Notes: generated from the letters alone by a model not told the origin. 64,000 nt of DNA from JAXLQL01 sp046331625 (GCA_046331625.1 JAXLQL010000003.1:124001-188000); one strand, 5' to 3'. Counted from the stretch's first letter, positions 50,819-61,700 are shown. Translations and numbers: made by a program.

Positions 50819-51163
50819 ATGACCGATCAAACACCCGATACCGACGCGATGTTGATGCAGTTCAACCGCCTGATCCAGGAACTGCTCAGGGGCAACATGA
50901 ACCGGAACACGTTTCGACCTTGGGAGATCGAACTGCTGCTCGATATCGAAGACTGTAATTTGCGCGACTCCAACCGTCGCGAGATTCTGCGCCGCTACCA
51001 GAAGGCGGTTCAACGCCACGTTGACCGCGGAGCCACATCCCTGCTCAAACTCTCGGAATACCTCGAGCGGAACCGCGCTCGGCGGGCAGCATTGTCGCGC
51101 ATTCAAACCGATGGTCTCGACGCCAGTTCCGCCGATTCCGGCGAGCTCGAGAGCACTTGTTAA
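50819..51163 (+). CDS. Small conserved cytoplasmic protein of unknown function
   Basis: A 114-residue charged protein from the ATG at 50819. The core (FNRLIQELLRGNMNRNTFRP and WEIELLLDIEDCNLRDSNRR, then ILRRYQKAVQRHVDRG) is strongly patterned for helices, and the end is low-complexity. It has no signal or membrane segment. It stands 85 bases ahead of the Rieske gene. I know of no function. Confidence 0.6.
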   Translation: MTDQTPDTDAMLMQFNRLIQELLRGNMNRNTFRPWEIELLLDIEDCNLRDSNRREILRRYQKAVQRHVDRGATSLLKLSEYLERNRARRAALSRIQTDGLDASSADSGELESTC

Positions 51164-51248
51164 AGCTCGCGATTACGCTTGTAAAAGTTCGCCAGCCACA
51201 CGCCCTTGCATCTAGGGAAAACCCGAACACCCGTCTACACTAGAGGGA

Positions 51249-51740
51249 ATGTCCGAACTTCAGGAATCGAGAAGAGGGTTCTACGTTACTGCGATCTATG
51301 CGTTGGGAGCCCTGATTTCCGCGCTCATGGCCATTCCGGCCGCGATTTACCTGCTGGTTCCTCCCAGCGCCAAAAAGAAAGAAGATTGGGTCGACATCGC
51401 CGACTTCTCGAAGCTCGCCAAAGGCGTGCCCGAAGAGGTCCTGTTCCGCCGCCAACGCCAAGACGGCTGGAGGCTGATCAGCGAAAGAACCAGCGCTTGG
51501 GTGCTCCGCACCGGCGACAAGGAAGCGGTCGCCTTCACACCGCTCTGCACGCACCTCGGCTGCGCCTACCACTGGGACGACCGTAACAGGAATTTTATCT
51601 GCCCTTGCCACACATCGGCGTTCGGGCTCGACGGCAAGGTCCTGACTGGACCCGCGCCCCGGCCTCTGGATCGTTACTTGGTGAAGATCGAAGGGGACCG
51701 CCTGATGGTCGGTCCAGTGGATCACTCGCGGGAGGCTTGA
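51249..51740 (+). CDS. Rieske iron-sulfur subunit of a cytochrome bc complex
   Basis: A 163-residue protein with one N-terminal transmembrane helix (residues ~12-36, VTAIYALGALISALMAIPA). The cluster boxes are CTHLGC and CPCHTSAF, the typical first and second boxes of bc1/b6f Rieske proteins, each with a Cys and a His ligand and an extra Cys for the disulfide. PAPRPLDRY is the usual proline-rich loop. It would take electrons from quinol and pass them to the c-haems of the protein encoded one base downstream. Confidence 0.93.
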   Translation: MSELQESRRGFYVTAIYALGALISALMAIPAAIYLLVPPSAKKKEDWVDIADFSKLAKGVPEEVLFRRQRQDGWRLISERTSAWVLRTGDKEAVAFTPLCTHLGCAYHWDDRNRNFICPCHTSAFGLDGKVLTGPAPRPLDRYLVKIEGDRLMVGPVDHSREA

Positions 51741-51741
51741 G

Positions 51742-53382
51742 ATGCTGCGGAATCTGATCGACTTTCTCGAGTCGCGCACCGGCCTCGAAACCGCGGTGCG
51801 CGGATTCTTCACCGAAGAGATTCCGGCATCGGCCGGGTGGCATCAGGTGATGGGGAGCGTGGCGCTGTTCTGCTTCATGTCGCAGGTGTTCACGGGGATC
51901 CTGCTCGCGCTCAACTACGCTCCCTCGCCAGGCGAAGCGCACAACAGCGTCCGCTACATCATGGGAGAGGTCACCGCGGGCAAGCTCATCCGCGGCCTCC
52001 ACCATTGGGGCGCCAGCATGATGATCGTGGTGGTGGCGCTGCACATGGTGCAAGTGCTCCTTTGGGGAGCCTACAAGAAACCGCGGGAAGCCACGTGGCT
52101 CGTGGGTCTGGTGCTACTGCAACTGGTGCTCGGCTTCGGCCTCACTGGATATCTCCTGCCCTGGGACAACCGCGCCTACTGGGGCACGATGGTCACCACC
52201 CAGATCGCCGCCAGCGCCCCCGGCGCCGGACCCTACATCACGCGCCTGCTGGGCGCTGAAAACGGGATCGGCGTGGTCACGTTCACCCGATTCTACGCCG
52301 CTCACGTAATGTTGTTGCCGCTGGCCACTGTCGGCCTGATCGGGCTCCACGTGTTCCTGGTTCGCCGCCACGGGGTAGCGCCGGCCGCCGGCGACACCGC
52401 TCCCAAGAAGCACTTCTTTCCGGGCCAAGTGTTCAAGGATACGATGGCGATCTTCGCCGCGTTCGCGATCCTGTTCACGCTCGCCGTGGTGGCTGAAGCG
52501 CCGCTCGGCCGTTTGGCCGACCCCACCGATACCACTTACATTCCGCGCCCCGAATGGTATTTCCTGTTCTTGTTCCAGACGCTGAAATTCTTCGAAGGCC
52601 CGCTCGAAATCATCGGCAGCATCGTGCTGCCCGGCTTGGCGATGACCGTGCTGGCGCTGCTTCCGTTCCTCGATCGGGGGCCGCTGCAAAAGGTCACCCG
52701 CCGCACTACCGCGATCGGCGCCGTGGCGCTCGGCGCAATCGCCTGGGGTGGATTGACCCTGGCCGCTATCAAGAGCACCCCGAAAGAAGCCGCCGATCAG
52801 GATCGCCCGGAAGATCCCATCGCCCAATGGCAGACGCTCACGGCCGAGGAGTTGGCCGGCATCGGATACTTCCGCAAGGAAAGCTGTCTCCAGTGCCATC
52901 AGGTGGCGGGCAAGGGCACGAAGGTCGGTCCGGACCTGACGCGCTCCGCCTCCAAGCGCGATGCTGCCTGGATGCTGGCGCATTTCCGCGAACCGCAGAC
53001 GGTGATTCCGGGCTCGCAAATGCCACCGGTCCAGTTGAGCGATGCGCAGCTCAATACGCTCGCCTCGTTCCTCATCAAGCTCACGCCGGCCAATGCCGAA
53101 GCGCTCAGCAGCGCTCCGGATTTCGCTGTCGAGGGCGCCATGGTCTATCAGAAGTTCGCGTGCGGCGCATGCCATCAGGCCAATGGCGCGGGCATGAAGC
53201 TCGGTCCGGTGCTGAACGGATTGTCGCGCCGCCGCCAGGAATCCTGGGTCAAGGATCATTTCGCCGACCCCAAGAAGCTCGTCCCCGGATCTACCATGCC
53301 GCCGTATCGATTCAACGATCGCGACATGGCCAACATCGTCCGGTTCCTGATGGCGCTGCCGCTGCGTCCGCCGGAGCGGTAG
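51742..53382 (+). CDS. Cytochrome b fused to a di-haem cytochrome c
   Basis: A 546-residue quinol-oxidising subunit. Residues ~1-345 are a cytochrome b with b-haem helices: GLHHWGASMMIVVVALHMVQ holds two His, and AAHVMLLPLATVGLIGLHVF two more. LPWDNRAYWGTMVTTQI and PRPEWYFLF (the PEWY quinol-oxidation loop) are present. The C-terminal ~190 residues contain two c-type haem sites, CLQCH and CGACH, in two similar modules (LTRSASKRDAAWMLAHFREP; LSRRRQESWVKDHFADP). So cytochrome c is covalently part of the b subunit. Together with the Rieske gene it is a compact bc complex. Confidence 0.93.
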   Translation: MLRNLIDFLESRTGLETAVRGFFTEEIPASAGWHQVMGSVALFCFMSQVFTGILLALNYAPSPGEAHNSVRYIMGEVTAGKLIRGLHHWGASMMIVVVALHMVQVLLWGAYKKPREATWLVGLVLLQLVLGFGLTGYLLPWDNRAYWGTMVTTQIAASAPGAGPYITRLLGAENGIGVVTFTRFYAAHVMLLPLATVGLIGLHVFLVRRHGVAPAAGDTAPKKHFFPGQVFKDTMAIFAAFAILFTLAVVAEAPLGRLADPTDTTYIPRPEWYFLFLFQTLKFFEGPLEIIGSIVLPGLAMTVLALLPFLDRGPLQKVTRRTTAIGAVALGAIAWGGLTLAAIKSTPKEAADQDRPEDPIAQWQTLTAEELAGIGYFRKESCLQCHQVAGKGTKVGPDLTRSASKRDAAWMLAHFREPQTVIPGSQMPPVQLSDAQLNTLASFLIKLTPANAEALSSAPDFAVEGAMVYQKFACGACHQANGAGMKLGPVLNGLSRRRQESWVKDHFADPKKLVPGSTMPPYRFNDRDMANIVRFLMALPLRPPER

Positions 53383-53440
53383 TTCAGGCGGAAACCGGGC
53401 TTGCGTTTCCCGCAGGTAGGGCGGGATAATCGGCAGCTAT

Positions 53441-53902
53441 ATGCCTGCGAAAAAAGCTTCCGTCCGCAAGAAGGCTGCTCCAGTCGAGAAAGTTACTCGC
53501 GCTCTCACGCGCGAAGTTGCCCCGGCGCCGCCCGCTGCCGGATCCTGCACGGAGTTCTCGATTGTTCTCGCCGTCCTCGCGCCCGACAACAAACGCCAGA
53601 TCTCATTTTCGATCTCTCGCGGATGCATCGATGACCACACGCCGTTCTACAACCTCATCTTCATCCTGCGCGACCTCGTCGACGGCCAGTTTCAGGATCG
53701 AGTCAACCTGAACGTCACCGTCGGTCCCGCCGACAATCCGAAGGCGCAGGCGTTGATGGATCGCGGACTCAAGTCGACCCAACTCGACGTACTCAAAGGA
53801 CCGCTGACGACGAAGACCAAGAACCTCGCGCCCGGGTCGAACGAAAAGACTCCCGCCGCCGCGCCAGCGGTGAAGGAAACCGCCAACATTCTCAACAAGT
53901 GA
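53441..53902 (+). CDS. Hypothetical protein with basic N-terminus
   Basis: A 153-residue protein. The first ~30 residues are Lys/Ala/Pro-rich (MPAKKASVRKKAAPVEK) and probably disordered; the middle (CTEFSIVLAVLAPDNKRQIS, then FYNLIFILRDLVDGQFQDRV) could be a small alpha/beta domain; the end is low-complexity again. The stop overlaps the GTG of the next gene. I do not recognise it. Confidence 0.55.
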   Translation: MPAKKASVRKKAAPVEKVTRALTREVAPAPPAAGSCTEFSIVLAVLAPDNKRQISFSISRGCIDDHTPFYNLIFILRDLVDGQFQDRVNLNVTVGPADNPKAQALMDRGLKSTQLDVLKGPLTTKTKNLAPGSNEKTPAAAPAVKETANILNK

Positions 53903-56205
53903 GGATGATCCGTCCCGCGCTTGCGTTGCTCGCCATAGCCGCTACGCTTTCGGCCGAGTGCTCGCCCGAACGGGATCGCTACGTTGGCTACACCGTCTCC
54001 GATATCCGGATCCAGACGCTGCTCGATTTCCCGCAACCTGTTCGCTGGGTGTTCCGCTCGGCGGATATCGCCTCGGCCGAACGCGAAGCGATCGCGACCT
54101 TGCCCTTCGCCGCCGGCCATCGCTTCGAGCGCACGATGCTTGCTCGCGGCCAGGAAGCACTACGCGATCGTTACGATCGCCTTGCCACGCGGCCCGGCGA
54201 ACGCATCCGCGGCGCGCTCATCTTGCCGAAGCTCGACGAGTGCGACGACGCGGCACGCACGGTTGCGCTCGTCTTTCGCATCTACTCGACCGAAGCCGCC
54301 TACTACGCCTCGCGCTTGTTCGAGTCAAAACCACGGCTCGATCGCACACTCGCCATCGGCGACGCCGCCAAGGCTTCGAGTGCGGTGTTCCCCTTGCCAT
54401 TCGCCGGATATGACAGCGCACGCAAGCTCTTCGGCGGACTCGCCGCCAATTGGACCGCGGCCAACCCGATCGTCCAACGCGTGCAAATGGAGGCCGGTGG
54501 ATCGGCGCGCAGTCACCGCACCGGGTTCGCTCTTTCGGGTTTCCGCAATCCCGCCGCCGGACCGCTCTCGCACTTCGAGTGGCGCGCCGCCATTCGCGAA
54601 GCGTTGGCTCCGGCTGGCGGAGCCGAGTTGCGCGAAGCCACCGGACTCGCGCAGTTCTCCGCGGCATCGCGTGCGGCCACGGCGGCCGGCATCGTCTTCC
54701 GCTTCGGAGGACAACTCGAGGGCGGCCATCGCCAGAGCAGCCTCTCCGGCCCTGGCATTCTCGCCAACGCTCCGCACGCGGCGCTGAAAGCCTACGGTGG
54801 AGCCACGTTCCGCACAGCGCGGAACGCCTGGAGCGCCTCGTACGGCGTGCAGGCGGGGAGGGCATCGCCCGAGTACCGCGTCGACTACCGGAAACAAATT
54901 GTCGATCTCGCGTATCAAGGCCGCCTATTGTGGCGCGAGCACTTTCCGCTCCGGTTCGAGGCGCAAGCCGGCGGCGGTTGGATTGCGTCGCAGTCAGGAC
55001 GCGTTCCGGCAGCCGAGCGCTTCTACGGCGGCAACGCTCCGCCGCAGTTTATCGAAGGCGACCAGTGGCGGATCCGCGCCGGCCCATTGCTACGCAGCTT
55101 TCCGCAGAATCGTCTCGGCGCTGGGCCGGCCGGTGGAACCGAATTCTACTCCGCGGGTGTGACCGTCGCGCAGACCGTCTGGGCGAAATCGACGCTACCC
55201 GATGCGGTGCGCCATTCCGACGAACTGCTTGACGGCATCAACGTCAGTCTCGACAAGGTCCGGCTCGATGGCTTGGACGAGTACCGCCTGCGCACCCGCG
55301 AGATGGCAGCCGTGGTGAAGCAACTGGATCCGCTCGAGAGCCAGGTCCGCGCGCTCGCGCCGCAGCCTTCGATGGCCGATCAGATCTTTGCCTTGATTGG
55401 CGAGGCGCGGGAAGATCCGCGCTCCGAGGCGGCTCGCAGCAACGCCCGGGCGCTGGCCGTGGACGATGATTCGCTTCTCGAACTGCTCTCCGCCGAGTTG
55501 CGCCAAGCGGGCAACAACGAGGCCGCGGCGCGATTCGACTCGGTCCGGGGCGAGTTGGTTCGTGGACTCGAAGCCGTGGAGCGCACGGTGTCGCTCGATG
55601 CTTCGGCATTCGAGCCGTTCGCGGCCGATCGCGCTTCCCTCGAGAGTCTGCTCGCTCGCATCGAGACGGCATTGCCGGCCAACGCCGCTGTGCGCCGGCG
55701 AGTGGAAGCCGTGCGGAATGCCGTGCCAAAGCCGGATGAAGCAGGCATCGACCAACTCAGCGCATGGCGGAGGGTCGCGCTCGGCAAGGGGCAACTCCTG
55801 CCTCCGCAGTTGGAGCGACTGGCGTTGATCCTGCCCGACGCACAACTCGCCGCCGAAGTGCGAAATGTACAGCGCGGCATTCGTGCGAAGTTGGGCCGCC
55901 TGCGCTTGCCGCCCGGCGAGCGCTACACGGTGCGGCAGACTGCATACATACCCAACACCATGGACGTCGTGTTTCGCGAACTGAACATCGCTTCCATCAG
56001 TCCAGTGGCGCTGTTCGATGCGGCGCGGATTGGTCCCGCGACTCAGGAGCTTCGCGGGACTCGCTTCGGGGCCGGTGGCGGTGTACGATTCTCGCTGGTG
56101 ACTTTCGACATCACGGCGGGATATGCCGTGAATGCCAACCGCCGGCCGGGTGAGCCGCGCGGTGCGCTGTTCTTTTCGCTCGATGTGACGGACCTGTTTC
56201 GGTAG
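53899..56205 (+). CDS. Omp85-like outer-membrane protein with a large helical insert
   Basis: A 768-residue protein with a signal peptide (RPALALLAIAATLSAEC); GTG 53899 or ATG 53905 could be the start. The region to ~180 has POTRA-like features (GHRFERTMLARGQEALRDRY). Residues ~200-430 look like barrel strands and contain FYGGNAPPQFIEGDQW, like the FxGG-x-n-IRG block of Omp85 proteins. Residues ~435-690 are a helical domain rich in Glu/Arg. The last ~55 residues (RFGAGGGVRFSLVTFDITAG to VTDLFR) look like the closing strands of the barrel. The insertion of a helical domain inside the barrel order is uncommon. Function unknown. Confidence 0.6.
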   Translation: MRMIRPALALLAIAATLSAECSPERDRYVGYTVSDIRIQTLLDFPQPVRWVFRSADIASAEREAIATLPFAAGHRFERTMLARGQEALRDRYDRLATRPGERIRGALILPKLDECDDAARTVALVFRIYSTEAAYYASRLFESKPRLDRTLAIGDAAKASSAVFPLPFAGYDSARKLFGGLAANWTAANPIVQRVQMEAGGSARSHRTGFALSGFRNPAAGPLSHFEWRAAIREALAPAGGAELREATGLAQFSAASRAATAAGIVFRFGGQLEGGHRQSSLSGPGILANAPHAALKAYGGATFRTARNAWSASYGVQAGRASPEYRVDYRKQIVDLAYQGRLLWREHFPLRFEAQAGGGWIASQSGRVPAAERFYGGNAPPQFIEGDQWRIRAGPLLRSFPQNRLGAGPAGGTEFYSAGVTVAQTVWAKSTLPDAVRHSDELLDGINVSLDKVRLDGLDEYRLRTREMAAVVKQLDPLESQVRALAPQPSMADQIFALIGEAREDPRSEAARSNARALAVDDDSLLELLSAELRQAGNNEAAARFDSVRGELVRGLEAVERTVSLDASAFEPFAADRASLESLLARIETALPANAAVRRRVEAVRNAVPKPDEAGIDQLSAWRRVALGKGQLLPPQLERLALILPDAQLAAEVRNVQRGIRAKLGRLRLPPGERYTVRQTAYIPNTMDVVFRELNIASISPVALFDAARIGPATQELRGTRFGAGGGVRFSLVTFDITAGYAVNANRRPGEPRGALFFSLDVTDLFR

Positions 56206-56219
56206 GAATCCCCCGGCTG

Positions 56220-56620
56220 GTGGCGCTGCGACCGGAACTGACTACCTTCGGTACATCTTCACGAGCGTCGCCGACATCTCGTGCAGCCTTCGCCGGCACA
56301 GTCAGCAGCTTTTTGTTCAATTCGTCCGGCGAGATGATGACGTATCCTCGTCTCGCCGCGGTCGCCTCACCAAGTCCATTCGCCGCCATCGAATTCCTCT
56401 TCGGGAATGCCCTCGAGCAAAAGTTCATCGCGCCGGACGCTACCTCCAGCGGCAGCCATCGCCTCGCCCCAACCCTGGCGTGGGCCTCGATGCGGCCTGA
56501 GGATCACACGTCCCTCTTCCACCTCGAGTTCCACACGATCGCCGAACCGGCACTCGCCGATGAACGACTTTGGGATAGAGTGCGATAGAGGAACTCGTGT
56601 GCGCGGGCTCCGGCTCGGGT
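56220..56620 (-). pseudogene. Decayed MazEF-type toxin-antitoxin module
   Basis: On the minus strand, 56367-56610 reads IPKSFIGECRFGDRVELEVE and ends EEFDGGEWTW, the second half of an AbrB/MazE antitoxin; the usual KWGNSLAVR start is missing and no good start codon is found. A second frame from an ATG at 56389 overlaps it and contains YVIISPDELNKKLLTV, the SPD-x-hydrophobic-N block of MazF, but the N- and C-terminal parts of MazF are lost. I read both as remnants of one mazEF locus. Confidence 0.6.
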
Positions 56621-56626
56621 CCGCAG

Positions 56627-58633
56627 CTACTGGTCCGTGTTGTTGTTCTGGTTCGGATCGAACGTGCTCGATGTGACTCCGGCTCCCAATACAGTGCCGT
56701 TCACGCGCACAGTGGTGCTCGCCCCGGCCTGCATCGTACCGATCGTGCACGTGATTGCCGACACCGAGGTAACGACGCACCGGTGATCCGAAGTCGTCAT
56801 GAACAGCCCACCGAAGGTGAGACGCACGGAGGTGGCTGTCTCTGGACCGAAGTTGCGGACGGTCGCTGTCGCGCTCGTTACCGTCTTTGAAAGCCGGAGA
56901 TCCAGGTCCGCGGCGTTCGTGTAGATTTGCAGGTACCAGTCGGCCCCGCCCGTCAACGAGGGCGAGCCGGCGGTGCGGAAGAAGTTCGCATCCGATGTCT
57001 GGCCCACCAGCGCGAATCCGCTCGGGGTGAAATACGGGTCCGGGTTTCCGATTCCGGATTGCTCCGCATAGGTGGAGAAGAGCAGTTCGCCATCGGAAGC
57101 AAGGTTCGCAGCAAACGTCGTGCCCACGGTCGGCCGCGTCGGGTTGACGACCGGGAAATTAGCCGATGACGTGGTGCCTGCAATCACGGCCTCGCCCGTT
57201 GAGCGGACCGAAATCCCAGTCACCCGATCGAATCCTGATCCACCCAGTTGCGTCGAATAGGAGAACCCGTACGTCGCGCCACTTGGGACGAGGCGAGCCA
57301 CGAACGCATCGGTGTTGCCTGCATTGGGCCGCGCGGACGCGCCAGCGGAAGGAAAGTTCGTCGAATCCGTGAACCCGGCCACCACGATGTTGCCGCCGGC
57401 GTCCACTCCGATCGCGATGACGGCTTCAGTTCCGGAGCCGCCGAGAAAGGTCGCAAACGGAATGTTGTCGCCCGTGGGCGTGACCTTCAACACGTAAGCA
57501 TCCGCTGTGCCCCCGCCGAACTGCGTCTGGAGCGCCTGCCGTGGTTGCGTCTGCGAGCCGGTCTGTCCGCCGACGTAGGCGAACCCCGCCGAGTCCAGAG
57601 CTACGGCGAAGGGAACTGCTTCGTTGCCATTCACCACCGAATAGACAACGTTGCCACTAGGATCGAACTTCATCACGAACAGGTGTGTCTGGCCGCCGAT
57701 CAGGTCACCGAAGTTGCCCGTGGCGGGAAACGCCGAGGAATTGGTGAACCCGGTGACCACGAAGTTGCCGGCCGCATCCACCGCCGCAGCTGTCGTATTC
57801 GTGGAACTGCCGCCGGACTTGATGCACTTCTGGTAGAGCGTCGTCAGTCCGTCTGGCGAGAGTTTCTTCACGGTGAAGACCATGCCGGTGGTCCCGATCG
57901 TCTCCGATCCGGACGGGCATTGCGAGAATCCGCCCGTTGCGAGATAGATGTTGAACTGCCCATCCACGCCGGCCAGTCCCGCGCCGAAGTCGTTCGGAAA
58001 TTCGCGCACGAAGATCTCCGTGCCGGTGGAGTTGATCTTGCGGATGCGGCGGCCTTGCGGGATCAGATAGAAGTTGCCGGCCGAGTCGCGAGTAGAGGAG
58101 ATGTTCTGCTCCCGCTCGGCGGTTCCGCCCAGCTTGGAGAGCGTGATCACCGGATCGATGACGAGCGGCAGCGAGTGGTCATAGGCGCCGATCGCGAATC
58201 CGATGCGGCCGCCGTCGAGGTTCGTGTACGCGCTCGGAACGATCTCGCGGCGCCCGTTCCTCCATTGATAGGTGACTGGCGCTTTCTGCGTGATGCTTCC
58301 GATGGTGAGATCGCCGTTGGGTTCGATGTTGGCGGCGGCGTGGAAGGTCATCGCGATCGAGGCAGGGTCCGCGCCGGGTTCGACGATGAAGTCATACTCG
58401 AGGTCATTGCCCGAGCGATAGAAGTCGAGGTGGATGCCGTTGTAGACGCCTCGGTAGCGCACGTGGCCTTGGGTGCGTGCTGGCTCTACTCGTCGAGAGC
58501 CATCGAGGCGCATTTCCATGCCGGGCAGGGCGATGTGGGTGCCGGGGCTGAAGGAAGCCTTCCATGCGGGTCCGGAGATAATCTCGGAAGCCATGACGGG
58601 GAGCACAGTGAGCGTGAGAAGCGCGAGGTTCAT
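56627..58633 (-). CDS. SBBP-repeat secreted protein with CARDB/DUF11-like end
   Basis: A 668-residue protein with a signal peptide (LALLTLTVLPVMAS). The N-terminal ~190 residues are the DUF7948-type domain that precedes SBBP repeats (YRGVYNGIHLDFYRSGNDLE, FAIGAYDHSLPLVIDPV). Then come SBBP propeller-like repeats: AVDAAGNFVVTGFTNSSAFP, ALDSAGFAYVGGQTG, GVDAGGNIVVAGFTDSTNFP and VRSTGEAVIAGTTSSANFP. The end (LRLSKTVTSATATVRNFGPE) is an adhesion-like beta domain. No anchor is seen, so it is likely secreted. It is divergent from a longer relative. Confidence 0.87.
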   Translation of the reverse strand: MNLALLTLTVLPVMASEIISGPAWKASFSPGTHIALPGMEMRLDGSRRVEPARTQGHVRYRGVYNGIHLDFYRSGNDLEYDFIVEPGADPASIAMTFHAAANIEPNGDLTIGSITQKAPVTYQWRNGRREIVPSAYTNLDGGRIGFAIGAYDHSLPLVIDPVITLSKLGGTAEREQNISSTRDSAGNFYLIPQGRRIRKINSTGTEIFVREFPNDFGAGLAGVDGQFNIYLATGGFSQCPSGSETIGTTGMVFTVKKLSPDGLTTLYQKCIKSGGSSTNTTAAAVDAAGNFVVTGFTNSSAFPATGNFGDLIGGQTHLFVMKFDPSGNVVYSVVNGNEAVPFAVALDSAGFAYVGGQTGSQTQPRQALQTQFGGGTADAYVLKVTPTGDNIPFATFLGGSGTEAVIAIGVDAGGNIVVAGFTDSTNFPSAGASARPNAGNTDAFVARLVPSGATYGFSYSTQLGGSGFDRVTGISVRSTGEAVIAGTTSSANFPVVNPTRPTVGTTFAANLASDGELLFSTYAEQSGIGNPDPYFTPSGFALVGQTSDANFFRTAGSPSLTGGADWYLQIYTNAADLDLRLSKTVTSATATVRNFGPETATSVRLTFGGLFMTTSDHRCVVTSVSAITCTIGTMQAGASTTVRVNGTVLGAGVTSSTFDPNQNNNTDQ

Positions 58634-58778
58634 GAAAGGCAGTATGCGGCTCGGAGCTGTGGGAAGGTGTCGGGGTTTCGTGAAAGATTTGTAAAAGCCC
58701 GGATTCGATGCGAGCAGCGGGGCACGCTTCGTGCGGCCCGCATTGCACGGTGCCCGGAATGTGGCAAGCTGTTACCAG

Positions 58779-61700
58779 ATGATCTGCCGGGTATTGATCG
58801 CCGCGTCGCTGCCTTTTCTCGCTTTTGCCGCCGGGACCGGACAATCGAACAAGGCTCGTGCCGATTTCGCCCGGATGCTGCTCTATTTCGAGGAGAATCG
58901 CGGGCAGGCCGCGGCGGACGTGCGTTTCCTCGCTCGCGGCGGCGGACATCCAGTGGCGGTGATGGATTCTGGCGTCGAGATCGGATCGCTTTCGATGCGG
59001 CTGGTAGGCGCCCGCAGCGCGAAGCTCACGCCGCGTGTTCCGCTCGAGGGTCGCGTGAACTATTTCATCGGCGCGGACCCCAAGAAATGGCATCGCCAGA
59101 TTCCCACTTTCGCGCGCGTGGAGGCCGCGGGCGTGTATGACGGCATCGACCTCGTCTACTACGGCCACGAGCGCGAATTCGAATATGACCTGGTGGTGCA
59201 TCCGGGCGCGGATCCGGGCAAGGTGGAAATGCAGTTCACCGGGGCGAAGCGGCTGCGCGTGGATGCGGCGGGGGCGTTGGTGGCTGAGACGGCGCAGGGT
59301 CCGGTGCGCTGGAAGAAGCCGGTGGTGTACCAGGCGGGCCGGAAAACAATCGATGGTGGATATGTTTTGGCGGGAGATCGGGTGCGGTTTCGGGTGGGGG
59401 CGTATGACCGGTCGCGGGTGTTGACGATCGATCCGGTGTTGGAGTACGCGATTGCAGTTCCGGGAACGAACGGGTATACGGACGCCGTCAATGGAATCGC
59501 ACTGGACTCGGCGGGAAACGTCTACGTCGCCGGGCAGACCTCGTCGCCTGTAGCGCGCGAGGCTTCCGCGAACAGGGATCTCTACGGTATGAACGCTTTT
59601 GTTGCGAAGCTGAGTGCGAATGGCACCGGGTTTTCGTTCTTCTCTTACCTGGGAGGGACCGGTGAGGAAGCCGCTAAGGACATTGTCGTGGATCGCACGG
59701 GCGCGGCGATCGTGACCGGATCCACGAGTTCGTATGACTTCCCCTCGGTCCCAGGACCTCGCCAGTCGGGCGGCAATGGCGATGCCTTTGTGGTGAAGCT
59801 GAGCCCCGCGGGAGATGCAATCACACTTTCGATGGTCCTCGGTGGCGGTTCGGTGGAGGATGCAAGACGCGTGATTCTCGAACCGGATGACACCGTGACC
59901 ATGGTCGGCAGCACTCTTTCGCGGGACTTCCCTCTGGTAAACCCCGTGCAACCGACAATCGCCGGGCTCGCAGACGGATGGGTCGCTCGGATTCGTCTCG
60001 CCGACGGGGCTATGCTGTTTTCCACCTATTTGGGAACCCCAGGTTCGGACACGTTTCAGGGTGCGGCAGTGAATCCGGCGGATCGCAGCCTCTACGTAGC
60101 AGGTCAGACTCTAGATCCGTTCGCTCCAAACGCTGGGCAGACGATGGATTGCTTGGTTGCGCGCCTTGTCCGTGATGGCGAACGTTACGCGATCGACTAC
60201 ATCAATCGCCTGGGAGGCAGTAAATTCGATGCTTGCTACGATGTCGCCGCCGACGAAGCCTTCGTCTACGTTGGCGGCATGACTAGCTCCGATGACTTGC
60301 CAGTTCGTGCTGCACTCCAACCGGCTAGAGTCGGCGGTGCCGACATGTTTTTCGGGAAACTGGAGCAGGCTGCTCCTGGGCGGGTCGCATTCCTAACCTA
60401 TCTCGGCAGCAAAGGCACGGACCAAGTCAATCGCATTGCAGTCGAAAACGGCAGCCTCGTTTTTGCCGGCATTGCTGGAGACACTGGACTCGCCACCCTC
60501 GATGCGATTCAACCAACGCCGCGCAAGTCATCTGTACCGGTGCGAAGCCTTGATGGCGGGGAGACCTGGCAACCTCTGGGAACTCGCGACAACCTGATCA
60601 GAGCGATCGCGTCGGATCCCGCCGATGCCAGCCGGATGTATGCGGTCGGCGACGAGTTGTACACCTCATCGGATGGCGGTGATTCCTGGAGCGCGATGTC
60701 GGGCCTGCCATTCCTTCCGGGGTCGATCTCCGCATTTGCCGTGTCCCCCCGGGCAGTTCGACTGTGGGCTGCCACGTTTGAAGGAGGCATCTACTCCGCC
60801 GATCCCGCCGGTAATTGGAGACGCGCGCTCCTTCGCGACGTCTACGGGATCTACGCGATCGATGCGATCGCTGCAGACCCAGTCGATCCGATGTGGGCCT
60901 ATGCGCGGGAGAGCACGCGGCTGTTCCGTACTGCCGACGGCGGCACCAGTTGGGCGGGCGTATTCGGGACGCGAACCCTTGCGCAACGTTACGTCGCCGT
61001 CAACCCGGTAAACCCTCAAGTTGTGTGGACGAGCGGTGACACGGGACCCGTGCGATCGAACAACCGGGGAGCCAATTGGGTGGAGGCAGGCGTCCCGTAC
61101 TCCAACTGCGCCGTGTTTGCCGCGGCTCCTTCTGACCCGGCGACCGCATATTGCCTTGGGGGCAATGGGCTCTTTTATCGAACCTCAGACGGCGGCATCA
61201 CCTGGAGCCAGACCACTCCACCTCCGATCTCGCCCCAGAGCCTCACTGTTTCCCCAGCCAATCCAGAGCTCGTGTATGGGGCCGATCGAGCGGGACTCTA
61301 TCGAACCACCGATGGTGGCGTCTCCTGGGCTCCAGTCCCGAGCTTCCCTGCTGGAACTGTTGCCGCAATCCACATCCCACCCGCCGATCCGTCGCGAATC
61401 TACGTGACTCGGCAGTTTGCCAATGACGCCGCAATTGGGAGACTCTCGCCCGAGGGAAAGCTCGAGTTCTTCACGTATCTCGGCAGCGCCAGAGCCGATT
61501 CCATATCTGCTCTCGCGGTGTCGCGGGGCGCGATCTACCTGGGGGGAGGCACTGGCGATGCCTCGAGCTTCCCTTTCACGCGCAACGGCGAAGTAACCCG
61601 CCGTCAATCGGCGTTCGCGGCGAAGATTTCTCCGGCCAGCGCAGCCTGTGTCGCGACCGCCGGGGCAAGAAGCGGACTCGTTTTCGACGCCGATGGCGGC

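Noticed and set aside
57248..59140. A 630-residue plus-strand frame across the divergent SBBP genes
   Set aside because: Low-complexity Arg/Gly-rich sequence antisense to one SBBP gene and out of frame with the other.
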